The translations under genes were made by a program, and so were the position numbers. A stretch of DNA of 52,508 bases from Deltaproteobacteria bacterium (GTDB taxonomy: Bacteria > Myxococcota_A > Polyangia > JAAYKL01). Shown piece after piece: positions 7,680-15,593 of this stretch. The stretch spans positions 1 to 52,508 of the forward strand of contig JAUVDV010000033.1 of assembly GCA_030595125.1 (NCBI GenBank). Reading direction: 5' to 3'. The notes below the pieces were generated by a model. It saw only the letters and a program-made list of their open reading frames with translations, searched no databases and was not told where the DNA came from. Position 1 is the stretch's first letter, and each line of letters opens with the position of its first letter.

Positions 7680-9578
7680 ATGAGAATACGGGTTGCATGG
7701 ATTTTGCTGTTCGTTTGCTCGATGGGCTTTGGAGCGGTTGCTTGTTCGAAGAGTCACGGCAACGACGATCCGGACGGCGGAGATACGGACTCTGATACCG
7801 ATTCGGATTCGGACACTGACACGGATGCCGACGAGTGGTGCCCGAAGCTGGAGACCTCCTGCGAGGCGCCGGAGGAACTGGAGATCTGTGATGTTGTCAA
7901 GCTGGGCGCGCCGAGGCTGATCTTCCCGCTGTCGGGAAGGCACATAAGAGACCGGCGGCCACAGATCATATGGGAGGAAGCGCCGGGGGCGACTCAATAC
8001 CGGTTGGAGATAGCGAGGGACCGCGCGTTCACCGACGTTGTATATCGCTCCACCGACTACCAGCCGCTGGGAACGGATCGGTTCGAACATATTGTGAGCT
8101 GCGACCTGGACTGCGGGGTTCACTTCTTTCGGGTGAAATCCGTGACCGCGCCGGAGTGCGAGTGGGGCGCGTCATCTTACACCTGGGAGATGTTTGTGGG
8201 CATGGCCCCCGGCGACCTCGACCGCGACGGCGTACCGGACATCGCTTATTTCACTTTTGTGGAGTCGCAGGGGGAGATGGAGCCGAACCTGTTGCAGGCG
8301 TGGGCGTTCTTCAACCTGGACGAGCAGGAAGACGAGGCGGTGGCGACGAAGGTCGTGGAGTTCGAGATTGATAAGATCGATTACGGGCCCACCCCACACG
8401 CTTTCTACCCCGGCGATACCAACGGCGACGGTTATGCCGACCTTGGCTTTGTATTCGGATATAGAGAAACCGAAGGCGATTGGTCCACGCTAATCACCAA
8501 GGCCTACGTATTCAGCGGACTGACCGCAGATTACTTGGCGGGCGAGGAGGACGCTATCCGCCGTTTGGAGTCCACGGTTGGTGAGCGTTACTTTGAATCC
8601 GGTTGGGGATACGCAGAGGCATATAGGTTTTCGGACGTGAACGGCGATGGCAGGCCAGATCTGGCGTTCACGCGATACGACTACGAACCCGACGAGGTGA
8701 ACGAGGTTTTGGTGCTGTTGAGCGAGGGCGATAGTTCGAGTGTCGAGAATTTCAAGGACAACGCCATCCGTATTGCATGTCCCTCGTGGTGCACCCCTGA
8801 GCATGGGATGCTGCCTCAAATGTTCTATGCCGACGTGAACGGCGACGGCTTCGGCGATTTCTGGCTGCGGGTCGAAGATGCGTCGTCATACTGGCATCAG
8901 CTCTTCGTGTTCGGCGACGCGACTTTTTCCAATATAGACGATCCGGAAACCTCGGGACTTCTGATCTCCCCTTCTGCCTCAAGTGTGATCATCGGAGACT
9001 GGAACTTGGCTCGTAGCATCGAGGCAAGTTTTCCCGTCGGCGATATAGACAACGATGGCTTCATTGAGATTGCGGGTTTCAACTGGGCATTCGATCACAC
9101 TGTGTCCGAACCGGTTTCGACCTGCGGTTTCTCCGTGGTCCGCGACGACTTGGAAACCGGGGTGATCACATACGATAACGCCATCGACTTCACCTTCGTC
9201 AGCGGCTTCCCGGTCTCGGACTACGAGAACACAGAGAAGCTTCAGTCCATCCGCGGCACCGGCGACCTCACCGGCGACGGCATCGACGATTTGTTTTTCG
9301 AAACCGATTTCAACAATTCCGTGGATAGCGGGCGGATCTTTCCAGTCGACGGCCGGGCCGAATGGCCGGAGCTTTTCGATGTGGCGGAAGAAATCCCCAT
9401 TCTTCTCTTTGACGGATTTTATAGAACAATTGCGGATGTTGATGGCGATGGAGTGAATGACATCCTGTACAGTTGCAGCGAAGGCGCAAATATTATTTTA
9501 TCCAGCAACGGAGAAGAAATCAGTTGGGCGCCCAATCCATGGGTGCCTGGTTTTTTTGCGTTTCCGATGATCTACTGA
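7680..9578 (+). CDS. FG-GAP/VCBS-repeat lipoprotein with Asp-Ser/Thr linker
   Basis: A 632-residue surface protein. A signal peptide ends in GAVAC-S, a plausible lipobox with Cys22. A short Asp-Ser/Thr linker (DTDSDTDSDSD) follows, then an FN3-like domain (PLSGRHIRDRRPQIIWEEA and FFRVKSV), then seven calcium-binding-type loops (DLDRDGVPD, DTNGDGYAD, DVNGDGRPD, DVNGDGFGD, DIDNDGFIE, DLTGDGIDD, DVDGDGVND). These are the signature of integrin-like FG-GAP propellers. Seven repeats predict a seven-bladed propeller. It is probably a calcium-stabilised adhesion or recognition protein on the outer membrane. It stands alone between two copies of a 28-bp repeat. Confidence 0.85.
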   Translation: MRIRVAWILLFVCSMGFGAVACSKSHGNDDPDGGDTDSDTDSDSDTDTDADEWCPKLETSCEAPEELEICDVVKLGAPRLIFPLSGRHIRDRRPQIIWEEAPGATQYRLEIARDRAFTDVVYRSTDYQPLGTDRFEHIVSCDLDCGVHFFRVKSVTAPECEWGASSYTWEMFVGMAPGDLDRDGVPDIAYFTFVESQGEMEPNLLQAWAFFNLDEQEDEAVATKVVEFEIDKIDYGPTPHAFYPGDTNGDGYADLGFVFGYRETEGDWSTLITKAYVFSGLTADYLAGEEDAIRRLESTVGERYFESGWGYAEAYRFSDVNGDGRPDLAFTRYDYEPDEVNEVLVLLSEGDSSSVENFKDNAIRIACPSWCTPEHGMLPQMFYADVNGDGFGDFWLRVEDASSYWHQLFVFGDATFSNIDDPETSGLLISPSASSVIIGDWNLARSIEASFPVGDIDNDGFIEIAGFNWAFDHTVSEPVSTCGFSVVRDDLETGVITYDNAIDFTFVSGFPVSDYENTEKLQSIRGTGDLTGDGIDDLFFETDFNNSVDSGRIFPVDGRAEWPELFDVAEEIPILLFDGFYRTIADVDGDGVNDILYSCSEGANIILSSNGEEISWAPNPWVPGFFAFPMIY

Positions 9579-9598
9579 CCAGGAAATGAAACAAACGG

Positions 9599-9617
9599 CA
9601 AGCGGCTCATCCGCTTG
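9599..9617 (+). terminator. Hairpin downstream of the FG-GAP gene, possible terminator without a T tract
   Basis: A perfect 7-bp stem (CAAGCGG / CCGCTTG) with a 5-nt loop sits 20 bp after the stop codon at 9578. No T run follows, so intrinsic termination is doubtful. Confidence 0.3.
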
Positions 9618-9636
9618 GAAGGAAGGGGCGACAACG

Positions 9637-9699
9637 ATGAAAGCCAAAGAAATTAAGGCGATAATCTTTTGGGGTCAAAACCCTCCACTTGACATATAG
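9637..9699 (+). pseudogene. Possible gene start interrupted by the palindromic element
   Basis: A strong ribosome site (AAGGAAGGGG) precedes an ATG at 9637 and eleven codons (MKAKEIKAIIF) before the reading frame runs into the 149-bp element at 9670 and stops at 9697-9699 after 20 residues. It may be the 5' end of a gene cut by insertion, or a chance signal. No downstream remainder was recognised. Confidence 0.3.
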
Positions 9700-9818
9700 C
9701 GACCCTGCTAACCTTTCTGTTTATTGAACTGCAAATGATAACCTGCCTCTTGGGCATGCCAGGTTCGGAGATGCCACCAGCGCATCTTCTATATGTCAAG
9801 TGGAGGGTTTTGACCCCA
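9670..9818. mobile_element. 149-bp MITE-like palindromic element with perfect 29-bp terminal inverted repeats
   Basis: The left arm 9670-9698 is the exact reverse complement of the right arm 9790-9818; they are 91 bp apart. The ends read TGGGGTCAAAACCC. No transposase is encoded. An inner short stem (AACCTG / CAGGTT) lies in the spacer. No clear target-site duplication is visible. It is probably a non-autonomous element mobilised in trans, or a large REP/BIME-type palindrome. Together with flanking sequence it fills the 383-bp gap between 9578 and 9962. Confidence 0.85.
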
Positions 9819-9824
9819 TGTGTT

Positions 9825-9852
9825 GTGAACATCAGCCCGGACCAAAGTCAAC
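9825..9852. repeat. 28-bp direct repeat, copy 2
   Basis: Second copy of the repeat at 7586-7613 (26 of 28 identical), six bases after the MITE-like element. The rest of the gap, 9853-9945, shows nothing else I recognise. Confidence 0.7.
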
Positions 9853-9961
9853 CGAACTACTTCCGCCCTCACTGGACATATTTCACACTCCAAGTTAACC
9901 TTGGCGCTTAGGAGAAATGGGCGGTTTCCCGGGGAGGCGGCTCCCTTGTGAGGAGGTAGAA

Positions 9962-10447
9962 ATGACAAGAAGAAGGCTCATCGTGAGGTTAGTGATTCCG
10001 GGGTTGACTGTCTTGCTGTTGGCCGGTTGCGGCGGCGCCGCCGCGTCGGGATCGGGCGGGGGTTCGTCGGATGGCGACAAGCCCGGCGGAGGCTCGGCCC
10101 CGGTGGACAAGGAGGCGAAACAGGCGCAGGCGTTCTGCGAGCACGCGGTCGCAAAGTCGGTCATTCAGCCTCCGGACGCGCTGTCTCGCAAGCAGATCAT
10201 GGCGTGCCTCACCGCCGTCCGACCCGCGCTCAACAAGGACTGCTCCAAGGGTATCGGACGCGAGGTCGTGCTCAAACTGGTCATCGACAAGTCCGGCGAC
10301 GTGATCGACGCCTTCCCGGTGGGCGACGCGGCGGACTCGCCCCAGGCGGGCTGTGTGGCGGAAATCGTCAAACAAGTGAAGTTCCCCATGTTCAAGGGAT
10401 CCGCCCAGCAGGTGATCGAGAAGTATCCGTTCAAACTGGGCGAGTAA
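9962..10447 (+). CDS. Lipoprotein with AgmX/PglI-type (TonB-like) C-terminal domain
   Basis: A 161-residue product. The ATG at 9962 follows an ideal GAGGAGG ribosome site. The signal peptide ends in the lipobox LLAGC; a Gly/Ser-rich linker comes next, then Cys-containing helices. The C-terminus (REVVLKLVIDKSGDV, CVAEIVKQVKFP) matches the pattern of myxobacterial AgmX/PglI C-terminal domains, relatives of the TonB C-terminal fold. It is presumably anchored in a membrane facing the periplasm. It lies 19 bp before the lptC-like gene, so it may be co-transcribed with the LPS transport genes, but its role is unknown. Confidence 0.75.
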   Translation: MTRRRLIVRLVIPGLTVLLLAGCGGAAASGSGGGSSDGDKPGGGSAPVDKEAKQAQAFCEHAVAKSVIQPPDALSRKQIMACLTAVRPALNKDCSKGIGREVVLKLVIDKSGDVIDAFPVGDAADSPQAGCVAEIVKQVKFPMFKGSAQQVIEKYPFKLGE

Positions 10448-10466
10448 CCATTCGTGATCGGCATCA

Positions 10467-10859
10467 ATGCGGGAAAGACTACAGATAAGGATCGGCATCG
10501 TGACGGCAACCGTCGCCGTATCGATTCTCGCGACCTTCTGCTCACGGAATGTCACGAAGGGTGAATCCCACGGTCCCGGTTTCGAGGCTACGGGCGCCAC
10601 AATGGAGATCCGGGTTCCCACGGGGCAGATAGTCGCGCGCGGCGACCGGATGACAATTGATGAGGACGGGACGGAAATTGTATTCACGGGTAACGCCCGT
10701 GTCGAGATCGATGGTGAGGCGACCTTCGAGGCGACGGCACAGCAACTGAGAGTGGAGGGGAACGGCTCCGTCGTCAGGATGAATGGGAACGTCAAGGCCA
10801 GGTTCGAAGTGCCTTCGACGACCGCGGGGTGGAATGAGACAGCGGCGGATGGAAACTGA
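10467..10859 (+). CDS. LptC-like / OstA-domain periplasmic protein
   Basis: A 130-residue protein with an N-terminal hydrophobic segment (IGIVTATVAVSILATFC) and a beta-rich OstA-like body (VPTGQIVARGDRM, IVFTGNARVEIDGEATFEA). It precedes lptA and lptB. In the Lpt machine LptC anchors the periplasmic bridge to the inner-membrane transporter. The order lptC-lptA-lptB is the usual one, which supports the call. The protein is shorter than E. coli LptC (191 residues), and the family is poorly conserved, so a second LptA-like protein is the alternative. Confidence 0.65.
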   Translation: MRERLQIRIGIVTATVAVSILATFCSRNVTKGESHGPGFEATGATMEIRVPTGQIVARGDRMTIDEDGTEIVFTGNARVEIDGEATFEATAQQLRVEGNGSVVRMNGNVKARFEVPSTTAGWNETAADGN

Positions 10860-11316
10860 TCGTTCATTTTGGATGGGCGCCCTCATGGCCCTGGCGCTGG
10901 TCATGAGCGTGGCCGTCGACGTGTGGGCGGAGGACTCGGTGGAAGTAGAGTCCGATCGCCTCGAAATCGATCACAAGGCCAGGAGCGCCCGGTTCGAGGG
11001 AAACGTCCTCGCAAAATACGGGGATATTGCACTTCGGTGCGATCGGATGACCGCGACGTACAGCGACGACGGCGCCGTGATCTCCCTTCTGGCAAGCGGG
11101 CACGTGCGCGTGTCGCGGGGGGACACCAGCGCGACCGCAGGCAAGGCCAGGCTCGACGCCCGCCTGGGGCTACTGGTGCTCGAGGGCAAACCCGTGGTGA
11201 TCAGAGGTTCCGACAGGCTCGAGGGGAAACGAATATCAATTCATATACAGTCTGGTCGGCTGGAGGTGACCCGGGCGAAGGGCGTGTTCAAGCTCGGGGT
11301 GGGAAACCCCAAGTGA
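10834..11316 (+). CDS. lptA: LPS transport periplasmic protein LptA
   Basis: A signal peptide (MGALMALALVMSVAVDVWAED) is followed by an OstA-type beta-jellyroll: VEVESDRLEIDHKARSARF, EGNVLAKYGD and repeated strands. LptA forms the bridge that carries LPS across the periplasm. I took the ATG at 10834 (GGGTGG upstream); an ATG at 10849 is possible. Both overlap the end of the lptC-like gene by a few codons, and the stop overlaps the GTG of lptB, so coupling is tight. The 160-residue length is normal for LptA. Confidence 0.8.
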   Translation: MRQRRMETDRSFWMGALMALALVMSVAVDVWAEDSVEVESDRLEIDHKARSARFEGNVLAKYGDIALRCDRMTATYSDDGAVISLLASGHVRVSRGDTSATAGKARLDARLGLLVLEGKPVVIRGSDRLEGKRISIHIQSGRLEVTRAKGVFKLGVGNPK

Positions 11317-12026
11317 GCCGGATCCTGGCAGTTCGCGGGCTCACGAAATCTTTCAAGGGCCGCACAGTCGTCGATGATCTGGATCTGGAGATCGGCACAG
11401 GTGAGATCGTCGGTCTCCTGGGACCGAACGGCGCGGGCAAGACCACCACGTTCAAGATGATCCTGGGCCTGGTTCGACAGGATCAAGGGACCGTGTCTTT
11501 TTCAGAACCGCTGGACGGCCTCCCTCTTCATCTGAGGGCGAGAAGGGGGCTGGGGTATTTGCCCCAGGGTCCGTCGGTTTTCAGGGGATTGAGCGTGCGC
11601 GACAACCTGCTCGTGCTCCTGCAGACGCTCAAGAAACCAGACCCCGGTAAAAGAGCGGACGAGATCCTCGGACGGTTTGGGCTGGACCGGCTGGCGGGTC
11701 AGAGGGCGGGCACCCTTTCCGGTGGGGAGCGACGCCGGCTGGAGTTTGCAAGGGCCCTGTGCTCGGACCCGGAGGTCCTCTGCGTGGACGAGCCCTTCGC
11801 CGGGGTCGACCCCATCGCCCTGGCCGGGATATCGGCGGCCATCGAGGATCTGGCGCGCGGAGGAGTCGGGGTCTTGCTGACGGACCACACCGTGCGCGAG
11901 GCGCTGTCCGTCTGCGATCGCATCTACCTTATCGTCGATGGAAAGATCGTGGAAAGCGGATCGCCGGATGATATTCGCAGCAGCGACATCGCCCGACGAC
12001 TCTACCTCGGAGCGGATTTCGATTGA
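11313..12026 (+). CDS. lptB: LPS export ABC transporter ATP-binding protein LptB
   Basis: A 237-residue ABC ATPase that powers LPS extraction from the inner membrane. It has Walker A GPNGAGKTT, Q-loop LPQGPSVF, signature LSGGERRR, Walker B VLCVDEPFAGVDP and the LptB-typical switch LLTDHTVREAL. The GTG at 11313 overlaps the lptA stop; the longer open frame upstream is a shadow of lptA. The permeases LptF/LptG are not in the window. The 3' end overlaps the convergent rhodanese gene by 25 bp. Confidence 0.93.
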   Translation: MSRILAVRGLTKSFKGRTVVDDLDLEIGTGEIVGLLGPNGAGKTTTFKMILGLVRQDQGTVSFSEPLDGLPLHLRARRGLGYLPQGPSVFRGLSVRDNLLVLLQTLKKPDPGKRADEILGRFGLDRLAGQRAGTLSGGERRRLEFARALCSDPEVLCVDEPFAGVDPIALAGISAAIEDLARGGVGVLLTDHTVREALSVCDRIYLIVDGKIVESGSPDDIRSSDIARRLYLGADFD

Positions 12027-12421
12027 ACGCCGGCTCCGACTTCCACGGGAAACCCCGCTTTCTTCCACTCCTTGCAGCCTCCCACTACGAGGATGGTTTC
12101 GATGCCGCGCTCGTTGAGCCGCTTCACGCCGTTGAGCGCGTTCCTGCCGCAGGTGCAGATAAGGGCAACTTCTCCGTCGAGAGCCGCGATGTCCGCCGCC
12201 TTCTCATCGAGCTTTTCCAGTGAGCAGTTCCTTGCCCCCGGCACGTGACCCTTGCGAAACAGTACCGCCGGGCGAACATCGATGACCGTCACCTTGCGGG
12301 AGGGATCGTCCATGGCGGCCTTGAGCTCCTGCACCGAGAACTTGGGTCCGCTGTAACCACATCCCAAAACCGTGAGGAAAACCGCGATCGACAAACAGCC
12401 AATGATTTTTTGAATAAGCAT
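12002..12421 (-). CDS. Rhodanese-domain lipoprotein
   Basis: A 139-residue product with a signal peptide ending in the lipobox VLGC (Cys21), then a single rhodanese domain: VTVIDVRPAVLFRKGHVPGA and the active-site loop ICTCGRNA with catalytic Cys89. Rhodaneses transfer sulfur or bind anions; a periplasmic lipid-anchored form may serve sulfur or redox chemistry. Its ATG directly abuts the end of the ABC permease gene, so it is the last gene of the 12.0-17.4 kb operon. Its role there is unknown. Confidence 0.85.
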   Translation of the reverse strand: MLIQKIIGCLSIAVFLTVLGCGYSGPKFSVQELKAAMDDPSRKVTVIDVRPAVLFRKGHVPGARNCSLEKLDEKAADIAALDGEVALICTCGRNALNGVKRLNERGIETILVVGGCKEWKKAGFPVEVGAGVQSKSAPR

Positions 12422-13750
12422 TTAACTCCTGTCCTGCCTTGCCATTCTGACTATCGCCACCCCGAAGAAGAGCGCTGCGAAGAGGAGGAGGATTCCGATC
12501 TCCGGCAGCACCTCCGCCGTGCCCTTGTTTCTGACCAGAATGTCCAGATAGGCGTCCAGCGCCCAGCCATGGGGGACAAAGAGACTCATATCGCGCATGA
12601 ATTGCGGCATCACGAACTTGGGAACCATGATCCCGCCAACGGCGCTCATGATGATGAGGACTGAAGCCGAGATGGACGCCGCGAGGAACTCCGTTCGGGA
12701 GAAGGAAGCCATGAACAGGCCGAAACCAATGGCCACAAGCGAGATGGCGATAGTGACCAGGGCGAGTCCGGGAATGTTTGAGAGTATCAGATCCGGGCAA
12801 CCGAGCGCGGGGAGCACGAATACGCCCAGCGCAAACATGAACACCGCCTGCACGAGGTTGATGAGCATGAACGGAATTGTTTTCCCAAGAACAAAAGTCA
12901 GGAGCCCCGCCGGAGACACCATTATCCTTGTGTACGCGCCGCTCAATCGTTCTTGCAGGATGTTCAGAGCCAGGATCTGCGCAATCCAGAACAGCGCGAA
13001 GATCGTCCAGCCAGGGACGTTTTGCTGAACCGCATTCGGGGAAGGATCGTCCGCGATCTCCGTCACTCGTTTGCTTTCGACCTGTAGACCGCGCTTCTGG
13101 ATGGCGTATTTCGGCTGCAACTCCAGGGGGAAATCTGTTTCGAATGCGGGCCAGAAGTCGGGGTCATCCACTCCCGAGTCAGGTTCGCTGTGCGGCGCCT
13201 TGAACATATGGCCAAGTTGTTCCAGCGAACCGGCGAGTTCATCGATCACTTCTGACTTGGCGTTCGACTCCGCCATATAGCGCGCCAGTAACGAGTAGTG
13301 AATGAAGCTATTGACGGCCCCGGCAAGAGCGTTTGTGAACTGTCTGGAGAGGATTGGATCGATGATCAGCTCGACGACCGCGTCCTCTTCGTACAGCAAC
13401 GCCTCCTCACTTTTTACGGGGATGATCATTGCAAGCTGGAAGGAGCCGGCGGTAACCTCCTCGATGGCCCGTTCTCGAGTAGGTGGATTTCCGTCCAACA
13501 AGGTTACGGCCCGGAAGTGGCCGTTCGTACCGACGGACTCCACGAGCCTGACGCCGAAGTCACCGGGATCCAGATTGACGATGAGGATGTCGAGTTTTTC
13601 GTCGTTGTCCGTGGACGAAAAAGCTCCCTGGAGCGCGACCGACAGCACCAGGATGAAGATGCTCGGAAGCACGAAGAGCAGGAGGAGGCCGCCGGGATCC
13701 CGGAGGAGAAGGTGGAGTTCCTTGAAGACGATAGCGAACAGCCTGATCAT
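12422..13750 (-). CDS. ABC-2 type transporter permease
   Basis: A 442-residue membrane protein. One TM segment lies near the N-terminus (GLLLLFVLPSIFILVLSVAL), followed by a ~200-residue external domain and five or six TM segments at the C-terminus, the layout of the ABC-2 export family (YhhJ/ABC2_membrane_3 type). It starts 13 bp after the methyltransferase-ABC fusion, which supplies the ATPase. The pair should export a substrate across the inner membrane; the ACP and BtrH-like genes upstream suggest a modified small molecule or lipid-like product (inference). Confidence 0.87.
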   Translation of the reverse strand: MIRLFAIVFKELHLLLRDPGGLLLLFVLPSIFILVLSVALQGAFSSTDNDEKLDILIVNLDPGDFGVRLVESVGTNGHFRAVTLLDGNPPTRERAIEEVTAGSFQLAMIIPVKSEEALLYEEDAVVELIIDPILSRQFTNALAGAVNSFIHYSLLARYMAESNAKSEVIDELAGSLEQLGHMFKAPHSEPDSGVDDPDFWPAFETDFPLELQPKYAIQKRGLQVESKRVTEIADDPSPNAVQQNVPGWTIFALFWIAQILALNILQERLSGAYTRIMVSPAGLLTFVLGKTIPFMLINLVQAVFMFALGVFVLPALGCPDLILSNIPGLALVTIAISLVAIGFGLFMASFSRTEFLAASISASVLIIMSAVGGIMVPKFVMPQFMRDMSLFVPHGWALDAYLDILVRNKGTAEVLPEIGILLLFAALFFGVAIVRMARQDRS

Positions 13751-13763
13751 CGCGTTCGCTTTC

Positions 13764-15572
13764 TCATGGAGCGTCCCTCAGGTTTTTGCCGGTGATGTCG
13801 AGGAAGACGCTTTCCAGGGATGGTTCGCGAACGCTTTGCAGGGAGATTTTCACCCCCCGGCGCATGGCGGTTGCCCTGATAGCGTTCAGGAGTTCGACGG
13901 TGTTCTCGTTCCGGCTCCCGAACACAGAAATTGCGCCGTCGTTCGCGACGACGTCCTTCACCGGTCCAATTGCCATCAACTCCTTTTCAAGTTCCAGGCC
14001 TGTGGGGTCGTCCGTTGTGAAATCCATTCGGGTCAAACCGTAGCTTGCAACTGCGCGCGCCGGAGTGTCCTCCAGCACGATCCGGCCGTGATCCATGATG
14101 GAGATCCGGTCGCACAGTCGCATGGCTTCTTCCATGTAGTGGGTTGTGTACATGACGGTGGCGCCCGTGTCCCTTATCTCCGAGATAGCCTCGAAGATGC
14201 AGTTACGTGATTGCGGATCTATGCCGACCGTGGGCTCGTCCAGGAAGATGATTTTCGGCTTGTGGAGCAGGCCGGCCGCCAGGTTCAGGCGCCGCATCAT
14301 CCCTGTGGAGAAGTTCGAGATGGGTTCGTTGCCACGTTCTTCAAGGCCGACCACTTGCAGGAGGTGTTCGATGCGCTCGTCCAGTTCCGGTTGCCGGACC
14401 CCGTAGAGCTTTCCGAAGAAAGCGAGGTTGCGGCGCGCGCAGAGCCGGGGGTATAGCGCCAACTCCTGGGGAACGTAGCCGATGGCGTACGCGGGATCTT
14501 CATTGCCGCCCAGGCCCGGGAAGGCCAGGGAGCCTGCGTCTGGTTGAACCAGTCCGGCGAGCATGGATATGATCGTGGTTTTTCCCGCTCCGTTTGGTCC
14601 GAGTAACCCGTGGATAGTCCGCTGTTCGATCACCAGATCCACGGCATCCACCGCGACGGTATTACCGTATCGTTTGCAAAGACCGGTGGTGCTGATGGCA
14701 GGAGCCCCCGTGTGCTCATGTGGAGGCTCCCGGTCAAGTTCGAAGACTCGCTGTCGTGCAATGATGCAGTCGCCGATCTCATCGATCTGCGGGTTGGCGA
14801 TACCGTTTTTCTTCAGCAGGTCGCGGACGGCGGCTTGGTCTCGATATGGCAGGCGTTCGGGGACGCTGTCGTAGAGTACGTCGGCCGGCACTCCGTCTTT
14901 TTCTGCGAGTTCAAAGATGTGCTCAATGGTTTGTTGCTCTTCCTTCATCTTTGCGGGCAGAGTCAGGCCCAGCCACGACCAGTAGAAGAACGCGGAGAAG
15001 ATCGAACTTCCCGTCCACTGAGCTACCAGAGGGACGCATCGAAGTGGATGAACCTTGAGCGTCTTGAAGATCTCGAACATGCGACCCATGTGATACCAGC
15101 GCCCGTCGGAAGAGAGGATGCCTATTCGTTGGTAGATCTTCTTCAGGGCGGGGTCGGCCTGGTAGAACGCGAAGATTACGTTTCCCCGCGAGCATGCTAC
15201 GCGCCGGGCTTGCGCGACTGTTTTCGCGATCTTTTCATCATCTGTCAGGTAATCGATTACGCCGGTCGAGACGATAACGGTTCTGTAACTCTCGTCTTCA
15301 AAGGGAAGGGCGGCCGCGTCACAGCGTTGGATCTCCAGGGAGCGACGGGTCTTCGCCAGCGCGATCATTCGGTCGTCGAGGTCGATACCGTCGACACTGA
15401 GCCCCTTTTCCCTGAGGCGTTCGACGATCAATCCCTGGCCGGCGCCCAGAACGAGGACCGGACTGCGTATGCCCTGCGCGAGCTTGTCCGCGATCCGCGT
15501 GCTCATATGGCGGTCTTCGAGGTGCTCCCAGTAGGGCGCCCAGGCGTTCCACCATTTTTGATTCCCGTCCAT
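13764..15572 (-). CDS. Fusion of a SAM-dependent methyltransferase and an ABC transporter ATPase
   Basis: A 602-residue protein with two domains in one open frame. Residues 1 to about 275 form a class I methyltransferase: SAM motif VLVLGAGQG (39-47), acidic residue in GIDLDD, then DAAALPFEDESY. From about 290 to the end is a complete ABC ATPase of the drug-export (CcmA/DrrA) kind: Walker A GPNGAGKTT (324-332), FSTGMMRRL signature, Walker B IIFLDEPTVGIDP, H-loop TTHYMEEA, plus a C-terminal regulatory tail. The stretch around residue 280-290 looks like a linker. It lies 21 bp after the BtrH-like gene and 13 bp before the permease. Such a fusion suggests that methylation and export of one substrate are coupled. 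Confidence 0.9.
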   Translation of the reverse strand: MDGNQKWWNAWAPYWEHLEDRHMSTRIADKLAQGIRSPVLVLGAGQGLIVERLREKGLSVDGIDLDDRMIALAKTRRSLEIQRCDAAALPFEDESYRTVIVSTGVIDYLTDDEKIAKTVAQARRVACSRGNVIFAFYQADPALKKIYQRIGILSSDGRWYHMGRMFEIFKTLKVHPLRCVPLVAQWTGSSIFSAFFYWSWLGLTLPAKMKEEQQTIEHIFELAEKDGVPADVLYDSVPERLPYRDQAAVRDLLKKNGIANPQIDEIGDCIIARQRVFELDREPPHEHTGAPAISTTGLCKRYGNTVAVDAVDLVIEQRTIHGLLGPNGAGKTTIISMLAGLVQPDAGSLAFPGLGGNEDPAYAIGYVPQELALYPRLCARRNLAFFGKLYGVRQPELDERIEHLLQVVGLEERGNEPISNFSTGMMRRLNLAAGLLHKPKIIFLDEPTVGIDPQSRNCIFEAISEIRDTGATVMYTTHYMEEAMRLCDRISIMDHGRIVLEDTPARAVASYGLTRMDFTTDDPTGLELEKELMAIGPVKDVVANDGAISVFGSRNENTVELLNAIRATAMRRGVKISLQSVREPSLESVFLDITGKNLRDAP

Positions 15573-15593
15573 GGGGCTTCCCCCCTCTGGTTG

